Assembly (NCBI GenBank): GCA_023409995.1
Contig: JAEYQN010000146.1
Location: 1 to 5,691 of the forward strand
Length of the DNA: 5,691 bases
Direction: 5' to 3'
Origin: Cyanobacteria bacterium OH_CBB_238
Lineage (GTDB): Bacteria; Cyanobacteriota; Vampirovibrionia; Gastranaerophilales; Gastranaerophilaceae
Shown here piece after piece: positions 1 to 4,937 of the stretch (its first letter is position 1; each line of letters begins with the position of its first letter). Below the pieces are notes generated by a model, which was not told the DNA's origin, ran no database searches, and saw nothing but the letters and a program-made list of their open reading frames with translations. Position numbers and translations under genes: made by a program.

Positions 1-238
1 TGGAGATACTGTAAATAAAGTTCCACAGTGTGTAAATTTAGGTCTTAATTATAATGCTGTTTATGATAAAGATAGAAAGGTTATTTCTGATAAACTATGG
101 AGACATAGCGGCATTGAGCAAGAACCACTGGCCTATAATATAGGTAGAGACGCTTTAATGACAAACTTTATAGCAGCTAAGGTGGCTTTAGAGTTTGGTA
201 AATCAATGCCTTTATTGGATTGGTTGACTATAACGTAA
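1..238 (+). CDS. C-terminal fragment of an unrecognised protein
   Basis: An open frame enters from the left edge, with its first full codon at position 2, and ends at TAA 236-238. It leaves 78 residues of a C-terminus. The peptide ends with the segment NIGRDALMTNFIAAKVALEF followed by GKSMPLLDW. It is soluble-looking, with mixed charged and hydrophobic residues, one Cys, three Trp, and no membrane segment or low-complexity run. Coding is supported by the absence of stops, codon choice like that of the next gene, and the same strand as the antiporter 80 bases downstream. No terminator hairpin is visible in the gap, but the antiporter has its own likely promoter there. I do not recognise the family and assign no function. 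Confidence 0.7.
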   Translation, partial: GDTVNKVPQCVNLGLNYNAVYDKDRKVISDKLWRHSGIEQEPLAYNIGRDALMTNFIAAKVALEFGKSMPLLDWLTIT

Positions 239-257
239 GCCCTGAATCATTTTAAAA

Positions 258-287
258 TTGGCTAATTGCCTTAAATTGTAGTATACT
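258..287 (+). promoter_or_regulatory. Probable sigma-70-type promoter for the antiporter gene
   Basis: TTGGCT at 258-263 and TATACT at 282-287 are separated by 18 bases. They match the vegetative -35 at four of six positions and the -10 at five of six. Transcription would start near 294, leaving a leader of about 25 bases that includes the GAGG ribosome binding site at 307-310. The exact TATAAT at 301-306 is a less likely -10, because a start from it would remove that site from the message. Confidence 0.4.
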
Positions 288-318
288 TAGCAATAGTAGC
301 TATAATGAGGACACAATT

Positions 319-2028
319 ATGCCACACAATACTGACATAATATTCACTCTTACCGGATGCTTAACAGCTGCCTTATGTTTTGGCTTTATTACTCAAAAAA
401 TGAAGCTTTCTCCAATTTTGGGATATCTTTTGGCAGGTATGGTAGTTGGGCCTTTTTCTCCGGGGTTTGTTGCTGATACTGCTGCAGCAAATCAGTTTGC
501 TGAAATTGGTGTTGTTTTATTAATGTTTGGTGTTGGTTTGCATTTTCACTTGAAAGATTTGATTGCTGTCAAACCTATTGCATTACCTGGTGCAGTTGCT
601 CAAATTTTAGTATCTTCAATATTAGGAATGCTTTTGACCCATTTTTTAGGGTGGTCTTGGATTGGGGGAGCTATATTTGGTACGGCTATAGCCGTTGCAA
701 GTACAGTTGTTCTTACTAGAGTCTTGGCAGACAACAGGGCATTACATACCCCTATTGGACATGTTGCCATTGGTTGGCTTATTGTAGAAGACTTGTTTAC
801 TATATTTGTATTAGTTTTGTTACCAGCATTTTTTTCTGTTAAAGGAAGTGTTGGAAATGATTTCTTGTTTACATTTGCAGTTACTATTTTTAAAGTCTCT
901 ATTTTAATTGTTTTTATGCTTGTGTTTGGCAAGAGAATCTTACCAAAATGCTTAGAATATATTTCAAGAACAGGGACCCGTGACTTGTTTACTTTGGCAG
1001 TACTAGTAATTGCCCTTGGAATTGCTGTTGGGGCGGCAAACTTTTTCGGCGCATCAATGGCATTAGGTGCTTTTTTGGCAGGTATGGTAGTTGGGCAGTC
1101 AGATTTCAGTGCCAGAGCTGCTTCGGAAGCCCTTCCAATGAGGGATGCCTTTGCTGTTTTGTTCTTTGTTTCAGTAGGTATGTTGTTTAATCCAAATTTG
1201 CTCGCTTCTGGCTGGCCATTGATCCTTGTAACCTTATTTATTGTCCTAGTTGCCAAACCTCTTATTGCTGTAGTTGTTATGATTGCAATGAAACAGCCCC
1301 TTAAAAAAGCTATTTCTATTGGCGTGGCATTAGCGCAAATCGGAGAGTTTTCTTTTATGCTGGCATTGTTGGGGTCAAAACTTGGCATAGTTCCGGTGGA
1401 GGCAAATAATGCAATTATATTTGCTGCTGTTGTTTCAATAGCCATTAATCCTCTTTTATATAAGGCTATAAATCCATTTGTTAAGTGGCTTGAGCAGTTT
1501 AAATGTTTTGAAAACAGACTTGAAAATGATGATGATTTATTTGACTCTAATAATAAAAATAAGAGAGTTATTTTGATTGGCTATGGACCAGTTGGGCAAA
1601 AAACTAAAAATATTTTGACTAATAAAGACTTGGATCTTGTAGTAGTTGAAATGAATTTGGACACCGTAAGAAAAATTCGTGACCAAAATGAATCTGGCGT
1701 GTGTGTTATACATGGAGACGCTTCAAAAAGAGATGTTTTGGAACGTGCAGGTGTTGAAAACGCTGAAGCTATAATTATCTCATCTCCAGATGCACCAGCT
1801 TTAGAAATTGCTGAAGTTGTAGCAGAGATCAATTCGCGCGTTCCAATTTTTGCCCATACAAAATATGTCAGTGAGGCTAAGAAATTGAAAAAGAAGGGGG
1901 TTCAATATGCGTTTTCTGGAGAAGGAACGGTTGCTCTCACTTTGACTTGCGAATTGATGAAGCAATTAGATTTCTCTGATGATGAGATATCTGCTGAGTA
2001 CAGAAAGATAAACGATGAAGTCTTATAG
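319..2028 (+). CDS. ybaL: YbaL/KefB-family monovalent cation:proton antiporter with TrkA-N domain
   Basis: This is a complete 569-residue inner-membrane antiporter of the CPA2 family, expected to exchange K+ or Na+ for protons. Residues 1 to about 390 form the multi-helix transport domain. Family landmarks are GYLLAGMVVGPFSPGFVADT (35-54), LLMFGVGLHF (67-76), IGWLIVEDLF (151-160) with the Glu157-Asp158 pair in the expected ion-site position, DAFAVLFFVSVGML (276-289) and LAQIGEFSFML (338-348). These agree closely with recalled E. coli YbaL (about 558 aa). After a charged linker (397-415) comes a cytosolic TrkA-N/RCK Rossmann domain with GYGPVG at 421-426, an acidic beta-2 end (VVVEMN, 441-446) and GDAS at 466-469. 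This implies gating by NAD(H) or another nucleotide. The C-terminal TrkA-C domain of Trk proteins is absent. The ATG at 319 has GAGG eight bases upstream. The transported ion cannot be read from sequence. The terminator at 2166-2195 probably ends the transcript. Confidence 0.93.
   Translation: MPHNTDIIFTLTGCLTAALCFGFITQKMKLSPILGYLLAGMVVGPFSPGFVADTAAANQFAEIGVVLLMFGVGLHFHLKDLIAVKPIALPGAVAQILVSSILGMLLTHFLGWSWIGGAIFGTAIAVASTVVLTRVLADNRALHTPIGHVAIGWLIVEDLFTIFVLVLLPAFFSVKGSVGNDFLFTFAVTIFKVSILIVFMLVFGKRILPKCLEYISRTGTRDLFTLAVLVIALGIAVGAANFFGASMALGAFLAGMVVGQSDFSARAASEALPMRDAFAVLFFVSVGMLFNPNLLASGWPLILVTLFIVLVAKPLIAVVVMIAMKQPLKKAISIGVALAQIGEFSFMLALLGSKLGIVPVEANNAIIFAAVVSIAINPLLYKAINPFVKWLEQFKCFENRLENDDDLFDSNNKNKRVILIGYGPVGQKTKNILTNKDLDLVVVEMNLDTVRKIRDQNESGVCVIHGDASKRDVLERAGVENAEAIIISSPDAPALEIAEVVAEINSRVPIFAHTKYVSEAKKLKKKGVQYAFSGEGTVALTLTCELMKQLDFSDDEISAEYRKINDEVL
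428..451 (+). repeat. First copy of a 24-bp exact direct repeat inside the antiporter gene
   Basis: Bases 428-451 are identical to 1073-1096 in the same gene and reading frame. Both encode LAGMVVG, here at residues 38-44. CPA2 transporters are built from two structurally related helix bundles, so protein-level similarity is expected, but codon-for-codon identity is not. Confidence 0.9.
1073..1096 (+). repeat. Second copy of the 24-bp direct repeat
   Basis: This is identical to 428-451 and encodes LAGMVVG at residues 253-259. The flanking bases differ on both sides: Pro follows the first copy and Gln the second. Confidence 0.9.
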
Positions 2029-2110
2029 TTATTAAGCTTGAGTTTAAAAGAGTAAAGAAGGATGATTATTCATATAAGGTAGACTCCAAGTTATATACTC
2101 CTGACAATTC

Positions 2111-2160
2111 ACCTCTATAAAGCTTCGCTTAGTGAGAGGTTCTCATCCTCAAACCTAAGC
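2111..2160. repeat. Overlapping, mutually exclusive inverted repeats
   Basis: Hairpin A pairs ACCTCT (2111-2116) with AGAGGT (2135-2140) and contains AAGC (2120-2123) pairing with GCTT (2127-2130) across a TTC loop. Hairpin B pairs GCTTAG (2127-2132) with CTAAGC (2155-2160) and encloses TGAGA (2133-2137) pairing with TCTCA (2141-2145) across a GGT loop. They share 2127-2140, so only one can form at a time. Neither is followed by a T-run, so neither is an ordinary terminator. Confidence 0.55.
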
Positions 2161-2165
2161 ATATA

Positions 2166-2195
2166 AAAAGAGAGTCCATAAGTGAACTCTCTTTT
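2166..2195. terminator. Bidirectional intrinsic terminator between convergent genes
   Basis: AAAAGAGAGT (2166-2175) and ACTCTCTTTT (2186-2195) are perfect 10-bp complements around a 10-base loop, within which CA and TG can pair further. On the + strand the stem ends in TTTT, and on the - strand it ends in TTTTT followed by TATATG. It can therefore stop transcripts from the antiporter and from the leftward operon. Confidence 0.85.
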
Positions 2196-2255
2196 CGTAT
2201 GGCTGGCTTTAATATATGACTTCAGAACTTGGTTGTTAGAAAATGTAGCTTAAAA

Positions 2256-2789
2256 TTACCAATTCTTAATAATTTTATGACTGCATCTACCTTCTTTAAT
2301 GAGCCAATCATAACCTTGTTTTTTACAAGTTCGCATCTCAATTCTCATATCACATACTTTTCTTTTATCGTCCCACTTTTTACCTTTATTGAGGCAATAT
2401 TCTTTATTCATTACACCATCGCTAAATCTTAATCCTTCTGAACAAATTCCAATATCTACACAAGTATCATAATCAAATTGTCGCATCACAGACGGTAATA
2501 TTCTTGGAGAAAAAAAACAAATGAAAAATATTATTGCATAAATAATTTTTATATTTCTTTTTGTTTTTACAAATGTTACTATCCAAATCCCCAAGATTGT
2601 AGACACAGAAGCAAGAGCATACAATAAAACTTGCCAGTCAAAGCCTTGTTTGCCCACAATAGCGGTAGAACTTGCTATTGCCGCGAAGTAACCAACAAAA
2701 AGCGTAACAATTAAACAAATGAATGTTTTTAAAACGGCAACTATTATTCTGTATAGGATTAAAAATGTCTTTGACAAAAAAGTTTTCAT
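2256..2789 (-). CDS. Small three-helix membrane protein with a Cys/Trp-repeat tail
   Basis: This is a complete 177-residue protein that I do not recognise as a named family. Hydrophobic helices lie at about 18-40, 53-74 and 80-96. The basic loop KTKRN between helices 2 and 3 suggests that loop is cytoplasmic, placing the tail from about 97 outside the membrane. The tail has six cysteines (110, 116, 132, 146, 155, 169). Two 15-residue segments, 132-146 and 155-169, both follow C-x3-G-x2-W-x6-C exactly. An extracytoplasmic disulfide-bonded repeat domain is a reasonable inference. The start is ATG at 2789. No good ribosome binding site sits close to it; an AGG lies about 17 bases upstream. The gene follows the MuF-like gene by 40 bases on the same strand and is probably co-transcribed with it. 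A role as its partner or immunity protein is possible but rests only on position. The terminator at 2166-2195 lies downstream. Confidence 0.75.
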   Translation of the reverse strand: MKTFLSKTFLILYRIIVAVLKTFICLIVTLFVGYFAAIASSTAIVGKQGFDWQVLLYALASVSTILGIWIVTFVKTKRNIKIIYAIIFFICFFSPRILPSVMRQFDYDTCVDIGICSEGLRFSDGVMNKEYCLNKGKKWDDKRKVCDMRIEMRTCKKQGYDWLIKEGRCSHKIIKNW

Positions 2790-2829
2790 GCAATCAAGTA
2801 TAACCTAATATTTTTCTTGCGTATATTTG

Positions 2830-3735
2830 TTATTTTTTCTTTGTAGGCTTCAAATCTTGCATTAAAATATGGCAATCACAAGTCGGATTGTTCCGACCAC
2901 TTTCTCTGCCTAGTCTATTTGCAATTTGGTCTCTTTCCGAATCAGCTTTTGCTTCTTCTTCCGATACTTTATGAGTGCGTGCATAAATGTTTTTATATTG
3001 GTCAAACATTTCTTTTTTATCGCTAAGAATAGTTGCAGCTTCTTCCTCTACTTCCCCTAATTGAGCACTCTGGCAATTAGCTACTGAATGATAGTATTTA
3101 TCCATTCCTGTTTCTCTTAATACATATGTTTTGTTTAGAAGTTGTAAAAAGTTGGAAATGAATATAGGAAGAACTTCCAAATATGATTTAATGGTATCTA
3201 ACAAGTCTAAAATATTCGTTAGTAAACTTTGAAGTTTCTCTTTTATAATTAATACTTCATCATAAAAAGCATCTATATTATTTTCACAATTAGTGAGATG
3301 TTGACCGTATTCTTCCCTAAGAAATTCTAATGTTTCATTCATTTCTTCTATCATGTTTTCTACTTGAGACATCATTTTTTCTACATTTTCAGCATCTGTT
3401 TGAGCCTCTCCATCAATGCCTTCTATGTCACTATAATTATCTTCAAGTTCTTCGATTAATGCATCAAGTCTTTCAACACAATCACAAGGTTCATCAGCGC
3501 TATTGCTATCATCTTCTTCTAATGCTTCAATAGTGCAGTTACAATTTTGATGAGGTTTATCAGGAATATCATCTATAGAATTATATTCTGTTCCATCCAA
3601 TTCTTGACAAGCTTCACAACTATCACCACTAGAACGCCAAATATATTTTGTGTTACTTATATAACCTTTGAGCACAGTTCCGTTTTCAGGATTATTAAAA
3701 TTATTAATAAAATTATTTGCTCTTGTCCTTTCCAC
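2830..3735 (-). CDS. MuF-like protein with SAA-like/polymorphic-toxin-type C-terminal domain
   Basis: This frame is read as 301 residues from a GTG at 3735. Residues 1-70 carry the phage minor head (Mu gpF/SPP1 gp7) signature: ERTRANNF, then W33, CEACQELDG (40-48) and PHQNCNC (61-67). This gives a C-x2-C plus H-x2-C-x-C set typical of the metal-binding MuF tail. Residues about 87-205 are acidic, strongly helical and coiled-coil-like, with a hydrophobic stretch at 184-200. The C-terminus has DKYYHSVANCQSAQLG (212-227), ILSDKKE (236-242), SERDQIANRLGRESG (266-280) and CDC (286-288). From memory this parallels serum amyloid A (DKYFHARGNYDAAKRG, then DSLADQAANEWGR) and the cysteine-containing tips of some Rhs-type toxins. 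No signal peptide is seen. The GTG lacks a good ribosome binding site, and the same frame runs upstream through KNEAKV to a TAA at 3772-3774, so the gene may be truncated. Function is inferred: a toxin-like or phage-derived effector. Confidence 0.72.
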   Translation of the reverse strand: MERTRANNFINNFNNPENGTVLKGYISNTKYIWRSSGDSCEACQELDGTEYNSIDDIPDKPHQNCNCTIEALEEDDSNSADEPCDCVERLDALIEELEDNYSDIEGIDGEAQTDAENVEKMMSQVENMIEEMNETLEFLREEYGQHLTNCENNIDAFYDEVLIIKEKLQSLLTNILDLLDTIKSYLEVLPIFISNFLQLLNKTYVLRETGMDKYYHSVANCQSAQLGEVEEEAATILSDKKEMFDQYKNIYARTHKVSEEEAKADSERDQIANRLGRESGRNNPTCDCHILMQDLKPTKKK

Positions 3736-3897
3736 CTTAGCTTCATTTTTTAAACCTGCTTTTGAAAGCTGTTAATATCTATACAAAGAGTGCTCAATTT
3801 CATTTAACTTGTTGTAGGTGATGATTGAAGTATTTGATAAGTTCTTATTTACTATTGATTTTTTGATTTTATCTATTTGATTGCGAATAATTTTCAT
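3736..3897 (-). pseudogene. N-terminal part of the MuF-like gene, cut off by an in-frame TAA
   Basis: An ATG at 3897 opens a 41-codon frame (MKIIRNQIDKIKKSIVNK at its start) that stops at TAA 3772-3774. The reading frame is the same as that of the MuF-like gene. After the stop it continues as QLSKAGLKNEAKV straight into the GTG-initiated protein, with no other stop. Joined, the frame spans 2830-3897 and would give 355 codons with one internal stop. The ribosome binding site here is far better than at the GTG, so this is likely the ancestral start. Alternatives are a separate 41-residue peptide, readthrough of the TAA, or an assembly error. A single C-to-T change from CAA (Gln) would explain the stop. 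Confidence 0.6.
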
Positions 3898-3906
3898 GAT
3901 TTCTCC
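3898..3906 (-). promoter_or_regulatory. Strong ribosome binding site for the upstream ATG
   Basis: On the - strand the sequence reads TTGGAGAAATC immediately before the ATG at 3897. GGAG occupies 3906-3903, with five bases between it and the start codon. It decides in favour of 3897 as the original start of the MuF-like gene over the GTG at 3735, which has no comparable site. Confidence 0.65.
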
Positions 3907-3917
3907 AATATTGTGAT

Positions 3918-3950
3918 TTTATAATGATAACAATATTTCAGAACTTTCAA
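3918..3950 (-). promoter_or_regulatory. Possible weak promoter for the islet operon
   Basis: On the - strand TTGAAA (3950-3945) is followed by TATCAT (3929-3924, spacing 15) or TATAAA (3923-3918, spacing 21). Neither spacing is ideal. The position, just upstream of the ribosome binding site at 3903-3906 and downstream of the tRNA terminator, is what makes it plausible. Confidence 0.22.
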
Positions 3951-3997
3951 AAGTCCGCAAAAGTACTTACATAAGCGGACTTAAGTAAAATTACTTA
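3951..3997. repeat. Pair of inverted repeats upstream of the MuF-like gene
   Basis: AAGTCCGC (3951-3958) and GCGGACTT (3975-3982) are perfect 8-bp complements around a 16-base spacer, which contains the palindrome AAGTACTT (3961-3968). TAAGTAA (3982-3988) and TTACTTA (3991-3997) form a second, overlapping hairpin. On the - strand the first repeat is directly followed by TTTTGAAA, so it abuts the putative -35. It could be an operator or a weak terminator. Confidence 0.5.
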
Positions 3998-4027
3998 TAA
4001 AATAGTAAAAAAATATAAAAATATCAA

Positions 4028-4050
4028 AAGACCCACTAGTAGTGGGTCTT
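4028..4050 (-). terminator. Intrinsic terminator of tRNA-Gln
   Basis: AAGACCCACT (4028-4037) and AGTGGGTCTT (4041-4050) form a perfect 10-bp stem with a three-base loop. On the - strand it lies 11 bases past the tRNA 3' end and is followed by a T-rich tract down to about 4007. It isolates the tRNA transcript from the islet genes. Confidence 0.85.
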
Positions 4051-4061
4051 CAAAATAATTT

Positions 4062-4133
4062 CTGGGGCGAAAGGATTCGAACCTCTGAGTGCCTGGACCA
4101 AAACCAGGTGCCTTACCGCTTGGCGACGCCCCA
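4062..4133 (-). tRNA. trnQ: tRNA-Gln, anticodon TTG
   Basis: The - strand gives a full cloverleaf of 72 bases. The acceptor stem TGGGGCG pairs with CGCCCCA, followed by discriminator G at 4062. The D-arm contains GCCAAGCGGTAAGGC, the anticodon stem CCTGG/CCAGG encloses loop TTTTGGT with anticodon TTG (reads CAA), and the T-arm contains GGTTCGAATCC. The 5' TCGCCAAGCGGTAAGGCA block and the weak U1-A72 pair are characteristic of bacterial glutamine tRNA. CCA is not encoded; the bases after the discriminator are AAATT, so the end must be added by CCA-adding enzyme. It is transcribed away from nusB with its own promoter and terminator. Confidence 0.96.
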
Positions 4134-4151
4134 ACAGCTATGCGTACTATT

Positions 4152-4180
4152 ATATTATTAAGACCATAATTAAAAGTCAA
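4152..4180 (-). promoter_or_regulatory. Promoter of tRNA-Gln
   Basis: On the - strand TTGACT (4180-4175) and TAATAT (4157-4152) are separated by exactly 17 bases. A TATAAT three bases further down is an alternative -10. Transcription would start about 10 bases before the mature tRNA 5' end at 4133, as expected for a tRNA gene. Confidence 0.65.
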
Positions 4181-4195
4181 GTTTTTTCTCTCTAC

Positions 4196-4201
4196 TATAC
4201 T
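4196..4201 (+). promoter_or_regulatory. Possible -10 element for the nusB-ftsY operon
   Basis: TATACT at 4196-4201 is the best -10 on the + strand between the divergent tRNA and nusB. No clear -35 is found 16 to 18 bases upstream. A start near 4208 would leave a leader of about 50 T-rich bases. Confidence 0.25.
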
Positions 4202-4260
4202 TTAGGTTTTTTTTATGCCTTAATAGTAGTGTAATGATTAGATATTAAAAGGATTTTTAT

Positions 4261-4920
4261 ATGCAAGCTAGACGTGCAGCAAGAGAGTTAACATTGATCC
4301 TGTTTTCTCAACTGGACAAGAAAATAAACTCATACTCTGATGCTGAATTTCAAGATATTATTTTAAAGTCGGTTCGTACACTTACAAATAACGCTTCAGA
4401 CGAATTAAAACTCACAACTACTGCTATTATCGAAATAAAAGAATTTATCGAGAAATATCAAGCAGAACATCCTGTGAATATGGAAAGACCATTCGGAGTT
4501 TCAGATGTGCCTGTTGCTCTTCCAATGACAACAGATCTTTTGGGTAGAATTGATGAACTGGTTAATATTTCTGAAAAAGCAATTGCCGCACTTGAAATAG
4601 CAGAACTGACTGCTTTGGAAGAAAGTAGTGATGTTAAAAATTACATAATGAAAATAGCTAAAGCTTACAAGGATAATAATAGCGCTATTGATGAAGAGAT
4701 CAAAAAATATGCTTTTGGATGGGATATTGATAGACTTGTAAAAATGGATAAGGATATATTGAGAATTGCCATTACTGAAATGTTGTTTGTGAAAGAAGCT
4801 CCATTAAAAGTAGTTATAGATGAAGCAGTAGAATTGGCTAAAAAATACTCAACAGATGATAGTGCTTCCTTTGTAAATGGAATCTTGGGCAAGGTTGCCT
4901 CTCAGAATAATATTAAATAA
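4261..4920 (+). CDS. nusB: Transcription antitermination factor NusB
   Basis: This is a 219-residue cytoplasmic RNA-binding protein. NusB binds boxA RNA with NusE/S10 in the antitermination complex on rRNA operons. The N-terminus MQARRAARELTLILFSQLD is the standard arginine-rich NusB opening. The C-terminal segment is diagnostic: DKDILRIAITEMLF (157-170), APLKVVIDEAVELAKKYST (175-193), then DDSASFVNGILGKV (194-207). These align with recalled E. coli NusB LLRIALYEL and [24 protein letters not shown]. The protein is about 70 to 80 residues longer than E. coli NusB. The extra length lies in the middle (about 70-130), as in cyanobacterial NusB. The ATG at 4261 has AAAGGA ending seven bases upstream. 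ftsY starts 17 bases after the stop, which indicates one operon. Confidence 0.93.
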   Translation: MQARRAARELTLILFSQLDKKINSYSDAEFQDIILKSVRTLTNNASDELKLTTTAIIEIKEFIEKYQAEHPVNMERPFGVSDVPVALPMTTDLLGRIDELVNISEKAIAALEIAELTALEESSDVKNYIMKIAKAYKDNNSAIDEEIKKYAFGWDIDRLVKMDKDILRIAITEMLFVKEAPLKVVIDEAVELAKKYSTDDSASFVNGILGKVASQNNIK

Positions 4921-4937
4921 ACATTAGGAGTTTGTCC

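Larger units (their letters stand above)
2029..2255. other. Gene-free structured interval between convergent genes
   Basis: No convincing coding frame is visible between the antiporter stop and the stop of the leftward membrane-protein gene. The interval holds two overlapping hairpin options at 2111-2160 and the strong terminator at 2166-2195. The first 80 bases show nothing recognisable. Because both neighbouring genes end here, any transcript would be a structured 3' UTR or an independent small RNA. Confidence 0.6.

Noticed and set aside
301..306. Perfect TATAAT just before the antiporter start
   Set aside because: Transcription from it would start after the GAGG ribosome binding site, and no -35 lies at the right distance. 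TATACT at 282-287 fits better.
600..1445. Long open frame on the - strand opposite the antiporter gene
   Set aside because: It is the complement of a strongly supported transporter, has low-complexity Thr/Ile/Ala-rich composition, and shows no motif or ribosome binding site.
2133..2148. Similarity to the tRNA-Gln T-arm (AGAGGTTC then ATCC) as a possible attachment site copy
   Set aside because: The match is short and imperfect, and is in the opposite orientation to the tRNA, so it cannot be the direct repeat expected from integration.
2229..2432. Short open frame on the + strand
   Set aside because: It lies opposite the end of the membrane-protein gene, reads as Phe/Ile-rich noise, and has no plausible start signal.
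3772..3774. TAA reassigned to glutamine, read by the neighbouring tRNA-Gln
   Set aside because: The tRNA anticodon is TTG, which reads CAA, and every other gene here uses TAA or TAG as a normal stop. A simple nonsense change is more likely.
3995..4180. Open frame on the - strand across the tRNA
   Set aside because: It runs through tRNA-Gln and its terminator and is therefore not a gene.
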